A DNA stretch of 64,000 bases from Perspicuibacillus lycopersici (GTDB taxonomy: Bacteria; Bacillota; Bacilli; Bacillales; Caldibacillaceae), in contig NZ_JAOUSF010000003.1 in NCBI RefSeq assembly GCF_025660475.1, positions 310,001 to 374,000 of the forward strand, given 5' to 3'. The notes under the pieces are model-generated. The model was given only the letters and a program-made list of their open reading frames with translations, was not told the origin of the DNA and made no database searches. Of the stretch, positions 37,731-46,753 are shown one piece after another. Numbering within the stretch: position 1 is the first letter of the stretch; every line of letters starts with the position of its first letter. A program made the position numbers and the translations under genes.

Positions 37731-39069
37731 GATAAGCCCCCATTTCTTCAACAAATTGATCAATTTCTTCTTTTGTACGTATTTCCGTAACACAAACTAG
37801 CATATGGTTGTTTAGTTCCGGATACACACGTTGTAAATCAAAACCAGCTATGATCCCTTGCTCTAATAAATGATTAGCAATTTCTTTCATTGGTTGCTTA
37901 GTTTTTACTACAAATTCATTAAATGATGGGCCATCAAATACAATTTCGAAACCCTTTTGCTTCAGTAATTGTTTCGCATAATTCGCTTTTTGAATATTGG
38001 CAATTGCCATTTCCTTAATCCCTTGTTTCCCTAACGCGGTCATGGCAACACTTGCAGCTAGTGCATTTAATGCCTGATTGGAACAAATATTAGAGGTAGC
38101 CTTATCACGGCGGATATGTTGTTCCCGTGCTTGTAAGGTTAAAACAAATCCTCGTTTCCCATCCTCATCCGATGTTTGTCCTACTAATCTACCAGGAATT
38201 TTTCTCATTAATTTATTTGTAACGGCAAAGAATCCACAATGTGGTCCTCCGAAGGATTGGGGAATACCAAATGGCTGTGCATCACCGGTTACAATATCTG
38301 CACCAAGTGCTCCTGGAGGTGTTAATATCCCTAATGCAACCGGATTACTTGAAACAATAAATAATGATTTATGCTCGTGAATTATCGGTTCCAACTCTTT
38401 TAATGATTCAATTTGCCCAAAGAAATTTGGATATTGCACAATAACAGCAGCAATCGAATCATCCATCATTTCTGTTAAAGCGGTAATGTCTGTCATCCCA
38501 TTTTTATGTGGGATTTGGATTACTTCAATTCCTTGACCCTTTCCATATGTGTCAACAACTTGTTTATATTCTGGATGGACGGTTTCTGAGATTAACACTT
38601 TTTTTCTTTTGGTTTGTGCTGCAGCTAACAATCCTGCCTCTGCAAGAGCTGTTCCGCCGTCATACATGGAAGAGTTAGCGACATCCATTCCTGTTAATTC
38701 ACAAATCATGGATTGGAATTCAAAGATTGCTTGTAGCTCCCCTTGCGATATTTCTGGCTGATATGGTGTATATGCTGTATAAAATTCAGATCTAGATAAA
38801 ACAGCATCTACGATCGATGGAATATAATGATCATACACCCCTGCACCTAGAAAACTAGTATATGATTTAACATCCGCGTTTTTCTTTGCTAAATTAGTTA
38901 GTTCCTTTAATAGTGCCGTTTCAGATTTGGCTTCTTTAATTTGTAAACGTCCATTAAAACGAACACTTTCTGGAATATCTGAAAAGAGCTCCTCCACAGA
39001 TGTAACTCCGATGGCATCGAGCATTTCCTTCTTATCTTGCTCTGTCATTGGTAAATAACGAAACGTCAT
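37723..39069 (-). CDS. gcvPA: Glycine dehydrogenase (decarboxylating) subunit 1
   Basis: The other half of the two-subunit P-protein found in Bacillus. The 448-aa protein (the same length as in B. subtilis) shows '[19 protein letters not shown]', '[20 protein letters not shown]', '[20 protein letters not shown]' and '[18 protein letters not shown]'. The ATG follows GGGG at 7 nt. gcvT ends 42 nt upstream and gcvPB overlaps downstream, so the three form one operon under the riboswitch. Confidence 0.95.
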   Translation of the reverse strand: MTFRYLPMTEQDKKEMLDAIGVTSVEELFSDIPESVRFNGRLQIKEAKSETALLKELTNLAKKNADVKSYTSFLGAGVYDHYIPSIVDAVLSRSEFYTAYTPYQPEISQGELQAIFEFQSMICELTGMDVANSSMYDGGTALAEAGLLAAAQTKRKKVLISETVHPEYKQVVDTYGKGQGIEVIQIPHKNGMTDITALTEMMDDSIAAVIVQYPNFFGQIESLKELEPIIHEHKSLFIVSSNPVALGILTPPGALGADIVTGDAQPFGIPQSFGGPHCGFFAVTNKLMRKIPGRLVGQTSDEDGKRGFVLTLQAREQHIRRDKATSNICSNQALNALAASVAMTALGKQGIKEMAIANIQKANYAKQLLKQKGFEIVFDGPSFNEFVVKTKQPMKEIANHLLEQGIIAGFDLQRVYPELNNHMLVCVTEIRTKEEIDQFVEEMGAYHA

Positions 39070-39111
39070 TTTAATTCCCCGCTTTCCCATATCCATATAT
39101 TTTGCTTTTTT

Positions 39112-40215
39112 TTATTTATTTTTTTTATAAAAAGGAGTAGCAACTACTTTTCCTTTTAAATGTTTGCCACGAATTTCTACGAATATTTCCGTACCTAGTT
39201 CCGTGAAGGAAGCTTGTAATAATGCATGACCAATATTTTTCTTGTAGGTTGGTGATTGAGTACCAGAGGTGACAAACCCAATTTCTTCGCCATCCTTGAA
39301 TACTTTATAGCCATGTCGCGGAATACCTCTATCAATCATTTCAATACCGACAAGTTTTCGAGTAGGTCCGTTTTCCTTTTGGTCCTGCAAAATATCTTTC
39401 CCTAAGAAAAAGGAAGGCTTATTACTTTTTACTGCAAAGCTTACTCCAGCTTCGATTGGAGTAATCTCACGAGATAGTTCTTGACCATATAATGGTAGCC
39501 CTGCTTCAAAGCGAAGTGTATCTCTTGCACCTAATCCACAAGGTAAAATTCCTTCATTTTTTCCAGCTGCAAGTATTTCATTCCATAAATATGGGGCATC
39601 TGCTGCTTGTAAATAAATTTCAAAACCATCCTCCCCGGTATATCCAGTACGAGAAACGAGGGCAGAAACTTTTCCTAATTGTACATCTGTTTGAAAGCTG
39701 AAAAAGGAGATTTCTGAAAGATCTGTATTGTTTGCTATTTTTTGTAAAATTGTTTGTGCTAATGGACCTTGGATTGCTAGTTGTGCATATTGTGGAGAAA
39801 CATTTTCAATCGTTACTTCTTCCATTTGATGCTGCTTTAACCAGGCAAAATCTTTATCTGTATTGGAAGCATTTACGACAAGTAGGTATGAATTTTCCTC
39901 TAATCGATACACCAGCAGATCATCGACGGTACCACCATCCTCATAGCACATAATCGTATACTGTGCTCTACCAATTTTGATTTTTGATACATCATTTGTC
40001 AGCATTTTTTGTAGATAGTTTTCTGCATTCGTACCTGATACCATGATTTCTCCCATGTGGGATACATCAAATAGTCCTGCTTTCGTTCGAACGGCTTCAT
40101 GTTCTTCTTTAATGCTCGAGAATTGTACTGGCAATTCCCAGCCACCAAAATCAACTGTTTTGGCACCCCACTCTTTGTACGTATCAAATAATGGCGTTCG
40201 TTTTAAATCTGTCAT
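39112..40215 (-). CDS. gcvT: Aminomethyltransferase (glycine cleavage T-protein)
   Basis: It transfers the methylene group from the GcvH-bound aminomethyl to tetrahydrofolate, releasing ammonia. The 367-aa protein has '[20 protein letters not shown]', '[11 protein letters not shown]' with the catalytic Asp region, and '[14 protein letters not shown]'. An AAAGGGGA site precedes the ATG. A 5' leader of more than 450 nt carries the tandem glycine riboswitch. gcvH is elsewhere in the genome. Confidence 0.96.
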   Translation of the reverse strand: MTDLKRTPLFDTYKEWGAKTVDFGGWELPVQFSSIKEEHEAVRTKAGLFDVSHMGEIMVSGTNAENYLQKMLTNDVSKIKIGRAQYTIMCYEDGGTVDDLLVYRLEENSYLLVVNASNTDKDFAWLKQHQMEEVTIENVSPQYAQLAIQGPLAQTILQKIANNTDLSEISFFSFQTDVQLGKVSALVSRTGYTGEDGFEIYLQAADAPYLWNEILAAGKNEGILPCGLGARDTLRFEAGLPLYGQELSREITPIEAGVSFAVKSNKPSFFLGKDILQDQKENGPTRKLVGIEMIDRGIPRHGYKVFKDGEEIGFVTSGTQSPTYKKNIGHALLQASFTELGTEIFVEIRGKHLKGKVVATPFYKKNK

Positions 40216-40432
40216 CGCAAGCTCCCCTTTCTAGATAATCGCAATAAGTTTCCTATTCTGTTCGATTTTTTGCTTGTGTGAAACAATTAATTTTACAAGG
40301 CCTTTTTTAGTCATTCGGTTGATTTAGGAGTAGTCCCTAGACCGAATACAATATTTCTAATCACATGAAAAACAACGAGTCTTTAAAAAGTAGCCCTTTC
40401 AATAAAACCTTTTAACATATGGCTGACAAGCA

Positions 40433-40479
40433 TAAAAAAGGACAGAAAGACTCATCTTTGCAAATGAGTTCTCTGTCCT
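40433..40479 (-). terminator. Riboswitch-controlled terminator upstream of gcvT
   Basis: GGACAGAGAACTCAT pairs with ATGAGTCTTTCTGTCC and is followed by TTTTTTA on the minus strand. It lies directly 3' of the second glycine aptamer and 217 nt before gcvT. Glycine binding is expected to prevent it from forming (an ON switch). Confidence 0.85.
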
Positions 40480-40695
40480 GTAACCTGAAAGTTTTCTTAA
40501 AAATACATAGGAAACCGAGGAATAAACGATTCTTCTTATTCTTTGGATAATGTCCAATGTATTTAAAAGATTTCCCCTTTGGTGGCCCGATATATGAGCG
40601 CTCTCCAGAGTTGCGTCCGACATGAGTCTTTTTGCCTGAGAGATTCACATTAATGCTTGCTCCTTCGGCGCTACATAGGTAGTCTCTCCCCAAGT
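40480..40695 (-). promoter_or_regulatory. Tandem glycine riboswitch
   Basis: Two adjacent aptamers are visible on the minus strand. Aptamer 1 (about 40613-40695) has GGGGAGAGACTACC, GCCGAAGGAGCAAGC and AATCTCTCAGGCAAAAAGAC. Aptamer 2 (about 40481-40612) has CTCTGGAGAGCGC, CCACCAAAGGGG and AAACTTTCAGGTTACAGG. These are the conserved elements of the gcvT-class glycine riboswitch. The region also contains spurious short ORFs. Glycine should raise expression of gcvT-gcvPA-gcvPB. Confidence 0.95.
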
Positions 40696-40726
40696 CATCA
40701 TCCGCTACATATTTTTCTAAAAAATG

Positions 40727-40754
40727 GTCATACTAATTTTACGATTGTAATCAA
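40727..40754 (-). promoter_or_regulatory. Candidate promoter of the gcv operon
   Basis: On the minus strand, TTGATT (40749-40754), a 16-nt spacer and TATGAC (40727-40732) lie about 30 nt before the first aptamer. The -10 is imperfect. It is the best placed sigma-A-like site in the 640-nt gap between gcvT and yqhH. Confidence 0.35.
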
Positions 40755-40855
40755 GTCTTAAAAATCACTATTTTTATAATTATTACAATAACCTCATCGT
40801 ATCATCTAATAGGTAATTTTAGCAACCATTTCTTCGTGATAAAGGAGATGTTTTT

Positions 40856-42550
40856 ATGAGTGTTTCCATCCATTTCGATACATCGTGGCAAGAGCCTTTT
40901 TTAAAAAGATTGGAAGACGATGGACCATGGTCAAATAGACAATTATATAATCTCGCGATCGAAGTGGAAAAACATCTTTTGATTCCGGAATTTGAAGGTT
41001 TGCAGGCACCTAAATTTTTGCCCCAGCTAAAGCCACTGCCACACCAACTTGATGCTGCACAACAAGTTATTGAAAATATGAATGGGAAAGCAATTTTAGC
41101 CGATGAGGTAGGTTTAGGAAAAACGATTGAAGCAGGATTAATTTTAAAAGAATATATGATTCGTGGACTTGTTAAAAAGGTACTTATTCTTGTCCCTGCA
41201 TCTCTCGTATCGCAATGGGTGATGGAGTTAAATAGTAAATTCCATATTCCCGCAATTGCCTACAAAAAATCATATAGCTGGGAAAGTATCGATGTTGTTG
41301 TTTCCTCCCTAGATACTGCAAAAAAGAGTCCACATAAGGAGGCTATTCTCGAACAAAGCTATGATTTTATTATTATTGATGAAGCACATAAACTAAAAAA
41401 TCATAAAACAAAAAACTATGAGTTTGTACAAAATTTAAAAAAGAAATTTTGTTTACTTTTAACTGCAACTCCAATTCAAAATAAAATTGAGGAAATCTTT
41501 AACTTAGTATCCTTACTCAAACCGGGTCACCTCGGAAGATACGAGGACTTTTTAGATGCATATAAGAAGGATAAGGATAAACTGAATGATCTTCATTTAA
41601 AAGAATTAGTAAACAAAGTTATGATCCGAAATAGAAGACAAGATACAAAGATTGAATGGACAAAACGCAAAGTAGAAACAGTATTAATTGATTTTACACC
41701 AGAGGAACGAGCATTGTATGACCTATTCACCTCCTATCATACTAATAGCGAATCCTTCTTAAGTAATTCATTTGCTCTACTTACATTGCAACGCGAAGCT
41801 TGTAGTAGTCGAGAGGCAGTTTATTACACCATTAAAAATATGCTAGAAAAGAAAGAAGAATCCTCTCCACTGTTTGAACAGTTTGTTGAAAAGGTAATGG
41901 AGAAAGTAAATAATATTACGGTTAATTCCAAAGCAAAAAAAGCAGTTGAATTAATTCAATCGATAAATGATAAAGTAATTATTTTTACGGAATATCGTGC
42001 AACCCAACTGTATTTACAATGGTTTTTAAAGCAGCACGGGATTACATCTGTTCCGTTCCGAGGCGGCTTTAAACGCGGGAAAAAGGATTGGATGAAGGAA
42101 TTATTCCAAAATCATGCCCAAGTATTCATTGCAACCGAAGCTGGTGGTGAGGGTATCAACCTCCAATTTTGTAATCATATTATTAATTTTGATTTACCAT
42201 GGAATCCGATGCGTCTAGAGCAAAGAATTGGACGGGTGCACCGACTAGGACAGGAAAAGGATGTTCACATCTATAATTTCGCAACAAAGAACACAGTAGA
42301 AGAGCATATATTGAAACTGCTTTATGAAAAAATTGACTTATTCGAACGAGTGATTGGCGAGCTCGATGATATTTTAACGAAGTTGGATTTTGGTAAAATG
42401 GAAGATCACTTAATCGATATTTTTGGGCACTCCATGTCCGAAGGGGAAATGCGAATTAAAATGGAAAATCTATCATCGATGATTGAATTTGCTCAATCAG
42501 TAAAGGAGAATGATTATCGTGAAGCAGCAGGAGATTCACTCCTTTCTTAA
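40856..42550 (+). CDS. yqhH: SNF2-family DNA/RNA helicase (YqhH)
   Basis: A 564-aa SNF2/RapA-type ATPase with a full set of helicase motifs: I (ILADEVGLGKTIEAGLIL), II (IIIDEAHKLKN), III (LLTATPIQN), V (ATEAGGEGINLQFC) and VI (QRIGRVHRLGQ). There is no obvious extra DNA-binding domain. GGAG lies 8 nt before the ATG. It overlaps yqhG by 32 nt. The pair is known in B. subtilis at this locus but its role is unclear. It diverges from the gcv operon. Confidence 0.92.
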   Translation: MSVSIHFDTSWQEPFLKRLEDDGPWSNRQLYNLAIEVEKHLLIPEFEGLQAPKFLPQLKPLPHQLDAAQQVIENMNGKAILADEVGLGKTIEAGLILKEYMIRGLVKKVLILVPASLVSQWVMELNSKFHIPAIAYKKSYSWESIDVVVSSLDTAKKSPHKEAILEQSYDFIIIDEAHKLKNHKTKNYEFVQNLKKKFCLLLTATPIQNKIEEIFNLVSLLKPGHLGRYEDFLDAYKKDKDKLNDLHLKELVNKVMIRNRRQDTKIEWTKRKVETVLIDFTPEERALYDLFTSYHTNSESFLSNSFALLTLQREACSSREAVYYTIKNMLEKKEESSPLFEQFVEKVMEKVNNITVNSKAKKAVELIQSINDKVIIFTEYRATQLYLQWFLKQHGITSVPFRGGFKRGKKDWMKELFQNHAQVFIATEAGGEGINLQFCNHIINFDLPWNPMRLEQRIGRVHRLGQEKDVHIYNFATKNTVEEHILKLLYEKIDLFERVIGELDDILTKLDFGKMEDHLIDIFGHSMSEGEMRIKMENLSSMIEFAQSVKENDYREAAGDSLLS

Positions 42551-43379
42551 CCAATTTTTCACTGCCAATGATTGTGAAATTGAAAACCACCCTGGTCAAT
42601 ATTTATCGGTTCAATTAACAATCGATATGGACAAGGCATTAATGAATCGTCCGTTCTATTGGCATTATGTCGAAAAGACCGGTGGTGTTCCGAATCCACA
42701 AAAGCTTACATTAATAACGGATTACGAGAAAGCAAAGGAAATTAAAGGAGAGTTGATTCATTTTGGGTCCCCTCGCCTCCATCAAATTTTTGCAATTTCA
42801 AAAAGACTCGGGGGGTTTATTCGATTATTTGAGGATCAACATGCATCCATATCGTCGAATATACCATTAATCCCATGGCTCTGTATCAATATGAAAATTA
42901 GCTATTGCTGTGATCGCAAGAAGGACTCCTTTCGGTCCATAGGCTTAAATTTAATTAATGGGGCAATGGCAGAAAATTTTCAAGACCAATTAAATAGCTT
43001 TCAAAATCAATTAGTCGCAAAAATTCCAGATTTTTGCTTTACACTATCCCCATTAATTAAGCCGCAAAGTGGGCTGCGTCGTATTGAGCAATATATAACG
43101 AATGATATTGAAAAGGATGATCATTCTTGGGCAGACGAAGCTCGTAAACGATGGCAAGAGGACGAAAAATTACTTAATCACTTTTATGAAGATATGGAGG
43201 AAAAGCCAGAGAGCTATTACAGCGAAAAAGAAGCATTACAGGAACAATATGAACCTAAAATTACCGTTTCGATTATTAATGGGGGGATATTTTATTTAGC
43301 AAAGCAACGAGAGATTGCGACATTAGCGCCAACCTCTCTTTATAAACCGTCCAATCGAATGCCGATAAAAAAAGGTTGA
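42519..43379 (+). CDS. yqhG: YqhG-like protein
   Basis: A 286-aa protein of the YqhG family, function unknown. Recognisable stretches are KQQEIHSFLNQFF at the N-terminus, 'VQLTIDMDKALMNRPFYWHY' and 'SPRLHQIFAISKRLGGFIRL', plus an acidic helical C-terminal third. No membrane segment is seen. GTG is chosen as start because GGAG lies 10 nt upstream; the ATG three codons earlier touches that site. It overlaps yqhH by 32 nt, suggesting the two products act together. Confidence 0.82.
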   Translation: MKQQEIHSFLNQFFTANDCEIENHPGQYLSVQLTIDMDKALMNRPFYWHYVEKTGGVPNPQKLTLITDYEKAKEIKGELIHFGSPRLHQIFAISKRLGGFIRLFEDQHASISSNIPLIPWLCINMKISYCCDRKKDSFRSIGLNLINGAMAENFQDQLNSFQNQLVAKIPDFCFTLSPLIKPQSGLRRIEQYITNDIEKDDHSWADEARKRWQEDEKLLNHFYEDMEEKPESYYSEKEALQEQYEPKITVSIINGGIFYLAKQREIATLAPTSLYKPSNRMPIKKG

Positions 43380-43408
43380 AAAGCAACTTAACTTTTCAAC
43401 CTTTTTAT
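43368..43408. terminator. Bidirectional terminator between yqhG and yqzE
   Basis: GGTTGAAAAG pairs with CTTTTCAACC across an 8-nt loop, followed by TTTTTATTT on plus and TTTTTTAT on minus. The stem includes the yqhG stop codon. Confidence 0.82.
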
Positions 43409-43599
43409 TTCCGTTTTTTATGCTTCATCATTTTAAAAGCTTCTTTCACAGCATATGGCATGATGCCGAAATATTTATAGACACGTGGTTCCTGCAGTTG
43501 TTTTTTTTCATATTTTAGTTGTTTACGTTCTTCCTTCGGCTTATCAAAATGCTCGACTACCGTTTGCGTTATAAACTTCACATATTCGTTTGTTTTCAT
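43405..43599 (-). CDS. yqzE: YqzE-like small protein
   Basis: A 64-aa basic protein (MKTNEYVKFITQTVVEHFD..., ending FKMMKHKKRK) matching the YqzE family, which lies downstream of comGG in B. subtilis. The inner ATG is preferred; AAAGGA lies 11 nt upstream, and the other ATG at 43611 overlaps that site. The function is unknown; co-transcription with comG is possible as no terminator was found between comGG and yqzE. Confidence 0.8.
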   Translation of the reverse strand: MKTNEYVKFITQTVVEHFDKPKEERKQLKYEKKQLQEPRVYKYFGIMPYAVKEAFKMMKHKKRK

Positions 43600-43722
43600 A
43601 GGTAAAAGCATCCTTTCTATAAGTAAAGTTAGAAAACTAGGCTTTACTAATAGATTTTCCGCTTTTTTATGAATTTAACCGTAGCACACCAAAAATTTTT
43701 CATTTTTACTATATACGATAAT

Positions 43723-44148
43723 TTATAGCTCCTGCCAAGCGATAATTTCCTGATGAATGGGATTCCAAATAATTTGCACCAAGTATTCTCCTTCATTCCA
43801 TGTGTTACATTGAAATTGTACGGTTACTTGTTGCTCTGACTCCTCCATCACTTTATACGATACAACTCCAACATCAAACGTAAATACTTCTTCTTTCATT
43901 AATGGATAGTCTGCTATTTTTTCAAATTGGTGGATGCCAGTATATAGAAGGGATTCTAATTGATCCATTGTCTTCGAATTCTCAAAATATTGTTTTTCCA
44001 CTTCATATTTGCTAACGGATTGTAAAATTATGATGGAAAATAATAGTAGGATGAAAAGTGAGAATGGCAACAAGTAGCCATCCTCATTCCGAAAATTCCT
44101 TCGTTTTATATTTCGGCAAATAAATAATTGCCGAATATGTTTTTGCAT
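43723..44148 (-). CDS. comGG: Competence pseudopilus protein ComGG
   Basis: A minor pseudopilin-like component of the DNA-uptake apparatus. The protein (about 141 aa from this ATG) has one membrane helix ('YLLPFSLFILLLFSIIILQS') followed by a variable soluble domain, as in ComGG. There is little primary-sequence conservation in the family, so identification rests mainly on position after comGF and topology. The start is uncertain: the ATG has only a weak site, and a TTG at the helix with GAGG 8 nt upstream is an alternative. It overlaps comGF. Confidence 0.75.
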   Translation of the reverse strand: MQKHIRQLFICRNIKRRNFRNEDGYLLPFSLFILLLFSIIILQSVSKYEVEKQYFENSKTMDQLESLLYTGIHQFEKIADYPLMKEEVFTFDVGVVSYKVMEESEQQVTVQFQCNTWNEGEYLVQIIWNPIHQEIIAWQEL

Positions 44149-44527
44149 TGTCTCGTTCAATCGAAATTTTAATCGCTTTTTGGAGTGCTTTAAATTGAAC
44201 GGCGTACGTATTGTACAGTAACACTTCATGACCTTCTCCATCCACCTGCCTTCTTAATAAATTCCCGTATTTTTCATATTTAATAACCTTTTGTCCAGCA
44301 TATAAAAACAAACGACCCGACGAAAGATATAAACGATCACTATTACGTATTTCTCTTTTTGCTTGTTGAATGAAATTATCCCATTCCATTTGTTCTCGAA
44401 TTTCACTAGTATATGAATGGTAACGTAGCATTGGTGTTGTAGTTGCAATGAACATTGTAATGAGTGTAAATAAAAACAGGGAGAGGATTAATTCTAAAAA
44501 TGTATATCCATGTTCATTTTTCCGCAA
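44084..44527 (-). CDS. comGF: Competence pseudopilin ComGF
   Basis: A 147-aa prepilin-like protein with a class III signal: RKNEHG followed by YTFLELILSLFLFTLITM, with Gly at -1 and Glu at +5 of the predicted prepilin peptidase site. It would be processed by ComC and join the pseudopilus. It overlaps comGE by 14 nt and comGG by 65 nt. Confidence 0.88.
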   Translation of the reverse strand: MRKNEHGYTFLELILSLFLFTLITMFIATTTPMLRYHSYTSEIREQMEWDNFIQQAKREIRNSDRLYLSSGRLFLYAGQKVIKYEKYGNLLRRQVDGEGHEVLLYNTYAVQFKALQKAIKISIERDNAKTYSAIIYLPKYKTKEFSE

Positions 44528-44873
44528 TGGTGCGACAAATCCTTTTTTCTTTCTTTATCCATCCTTGATAGCGGACGCATATTCCTCTTATCTCCTCCAT
44601 CTCCCTTTCAATTTCAACGAAAAACTTTATCGTACCCTCTCCCTCTATTACAGTATCCAAAGGCTCTTTTAAATACCATTTTGCAATTTGAGTAGTCAAA
44701 ATATGATTTGCCTCATTTTCTAAAAGTAATGCTTTTCTGCTTATCGTTAAATGAAAGAATGCTGGAATAAGTGAGCAAAGGATAGTTAGCCAAACAAAAA
44801 GGGAAAGTAACATTTCTAAATAAATACTCCCCGCTTGTCTATTTAATTGCACTTTATTCCTCAAAAATTTCAA
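44514..44873 (-). CDS. comGE: Competence pseudopilin ComGE
   Basis: A protein of about 119 aa with a basic N-terminus, then 'AGSIYLEMLLSLFVWLTILC' resembling a prepilin helix (Glu in place). The mature junction is probably after Gly in QAG. The TTG start has GGGGGA a few nt upstream; nearby alternatives exist, so the start is approximate. It overlaps comGD by 20 nt and comGF by 14 nt. Confidence 0.8.
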   Translation of the reverse strand: MKFLRNKVQLNRQAGSIYLEMLLSLFVWLTILCSLIPAFFHLTISRKALLLENEANHILTTQIAKWYLKEPLDTVIEGEGTIKFFVEIEREMEEIRGICVRYQGWIKKEKRICRTIAEK

Positions 44874-45300
44874 ATCTCCCCCTTCCAATACTGAAGGTTA
44901 ATCGATAGATCTTCCCCTCAATTTTTATATATAGACTGCCGAATTTACTTATGTTTCCATCCCTTTTAAAATAAAAGCTATTCATGTCTCCGCGGTAAAT
45001 TTCTACGTTTTCTGGAAGTGTACGCCGAATGAGGATTGAACCCCCAATTTCCGTTACATCATACATTCGATTGCTCGCTCGATATTGAAAGGCTACCGTT
45101 GTTCTTTTACTCATGGCATAGCTTTGGGCAAAATACAAATCTTCTTCCAATTGGCCAAAAAAATGCTCACGTCCGATTGTATTTTGTAAAGAGATAAATA
45201 AAGGTGGCAAAATCGACAAAAAGAAAATAACGATGGAAAAGACTACTAACACCTCAAGTAAGGTGTAGCCCATTTCCGTAGGAAATTTTTTCTTATCCAT
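44854..45300 (-). CDS. comGD: Competence pseudopilin ComGD
   Basis: A 148-aa prepilin with the processing site in TEMG-YTLLEVLVVFSIVI (Gly at -1, Glu at +5) and a GspH-like soluble domain. It starts 5 nt after comGC, with a weak ribosome site, so its translation probably depends on upstream ribosomes. Confidence 0.88.
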   Translation of the reverse strand: MDKKKFPTEMGYTLLEVLVVFSIVIFFLSILPPLFISLQNTIGREHFFGQLEEDLYFAQSYAMSKRTTVAFQYRASNRMYDVTEIGGSILIRRTLPENVEIYRGDMNSFYFKRDGNISKFGSLYIKIEGKIYRLTFSIGRGRFEIFEE

Positions 45301-45305
45301 TTCGA

Positions 45306-45701
45306 TTAACTTTCTGTTTCTTTCACAGCATTTCCATCTTCGTCAATAATGATTTTTGTTCCATCTGGACAAATGGGAGCTTCTTTTAAATAATCACCAT
45401 CGGTAAGATCTGTTATTGATTCGGGCTTTTTACTATGGTCAATCCAATAGGCTTGAACTTCACCTTGTACCATATTAATCAATCCTTCGCAGCCTTTTTC
45501 GCTAATGCTTGCATGCTGGGATGTAACATTTGGAATAGTAATCAATAATAAAATGGAAATGACGAATAATACAATCATCATTTCTATTAATGTGAACGCA
45601 GCTTGCTCCTTTATTTTTTTGATAGCAACATGTGCAACTTTACTATCTTTCATCTCCATTAATATGAATCTTTTATTATTTTTCTTCTTTCCTTTCTTCA
45701 T
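45306..45701 (-). CDS. comGC: Major competence pseudopilin ComGC (long leader)
   Basis: The main subunit of the DNA-uptake pseudopilus. The mature part is typical: FTLIEMMIVLFVISILLLIT, then 'IPNVTSQHASISEKGCEGLI' with the conserved Cys, and a second Cys in APICPDGTK that could form the intramolecular disulfide. The leader is odd: 35 residues, very basic, ending QAA instead of the usual short leader ending in Gly. The ATG at 45701 has a perfect GGAGG at 6 nt, so the long leader is probably real, although internal ATGs at codons 15 and 17 exist. Confidence 0.9.
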   Translation of the reverse strand: MKKGKKKNNKRFILMEMKDSKVAHVAIKKIKEQAAFTLIEMMIVLFVISILLLITIPNVTSQHASISEKGCEGLINMVQGEVQAYWIDHSKKPESITDLTDGDYLKEAPICPDGTKIIIDEDGNAVKETES

Positions 45702-45721
45702 GAGTTTCCTCCATTTCCTTG

Positions 45722-46753
45722 CTATATTTTGTTAATCATTTGAAACGATGGCATCATGATAGACATGTATAAAACGATTAGCCAAACAGCTAGTAATGTA
45801 AAAATTAACGGTTGGATAATGTTAATCAGCTTCTCAATCCGCTCAGAAAACTGTTGAAAGCAAATTTCACTATATGTCTTTAACTCGATATCGAGCTTTC
45901 CACTTAATTGTCCATGTAAAACAACAATCGCTAATTCTTTTTGCCATAATGGGATTCTTTTAACTGCTGAATAGAGTGATTCTCCATTTAATAAATCTGC
46001 ATTAATTTGATTAATAGCTTCGTATAAATACTTTTTCTTCGGGTCTTTACTTATAAACTTCAATGCATCATGTAATGAAATTCCATTGGTCAATAATTGA
46101 CTAATTTGAAAGGAGATATAATACGTATGCCATAACCGATAGATTGGACCAAACATTGGTATTTTTGCAAAAAGGCACTGAAGTTCATATGGGGATTTTT
46201 TTTCTTTAAAAATAGTAAAGGAGACAAGGTAAATAGCAGTGATCACCAACAATACAAGGAGGATGAGCACTGGATGATTTCTCTGCCAAACCATGAAGCG
46301 AATGAACATGCTAGGTTCCGTTTGAAAAGAATTGTACAATTGAAGAAATTGGGGAAGCAGTTTCCATTGAATGACGAAAAATAGAACCGCGGTAAACATT
46401 AACAAAAACAATGGATAAGCTAATAAATTTTTTAACCTTCCTTCGTCATTTTCTCGTTTTTGTAAAAGCTCCCCTGTAGTTTTTAAAGAAAATGCAAGTT
46501 GACCATTTTCCTCTCCATAATAAACGAAGCTTACCGCTGTCGGATGGAATTTAAGATTGGATAGTACTTTATAGAAGCGTTCTCCTGTCTTAAGCTGTTC
46601 CACACCAGTTGTTAAAGCAGAACTTTTCTCCTTATCCAACTGAATAATCATGAAGTCAATCGCTTCACTCAATGTATAACCTTGTTGTAATAGCAAGCCG
46701 AGTCGTTGAAACAATAATGCCTGCTCATGTATACTCCAACGTCTCTTGCGCAC
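45722..46753 (-). CDS. comGB: Competence membrane platform protein ComGB
   Basis: A GspF/PilC-type polytopic inner-membrane protein that anchors pseudopilus assembly. The 343-aa protein has two homologous halves ('LFQRLGLLLQQGYTLSEAID', then 'FQISQLLTNGISLHDALKFI') and three hydrophobic helices (about 112-132, 158-180, 314-336). It starts at GTG 29 nt inside comGA, implying translational coupling. comGC follows after 20 nt. Confidence 0.92.
   Translation of the reverse strand: MRKRRWSIHEQALLFQRLGLLLQQGYTLSEAIDFMIIQLDKEKSSALTTGVEQLKTGERFYKVLSNLKFHPTAVSFVYYGEENGQLAFSLKTTGELLQKRENDEGRLKNLLAYPLFLLMFTAVLFFVIQWKLLPQFLQLYNSFQTEPSMFIRFMVWQRNHPVLILLVLLVITAIYLVSFTIFKEKKSPYELQCLFAKIPMFGPIYRLWHTYYISFQISQLLTNGISLHDALKFISKDPKKKYLYEAINQINADLLNGESLYSAVKRIPLWQKELAIVVLHGQLSGKLDIELKTYSEICFQQFSERIEKLINIIQPLIFTLLAVWLIVLYMSIMMPSFQMINKI

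Noticed and set aside
40399..40693. Two overlapping minus-strand ORFs of 74 and 93 codons upstream of gcvT
   Set aside because: They cover the tandem glycine riboswitch and its terminator; no ribosome site and no protein-like composition.
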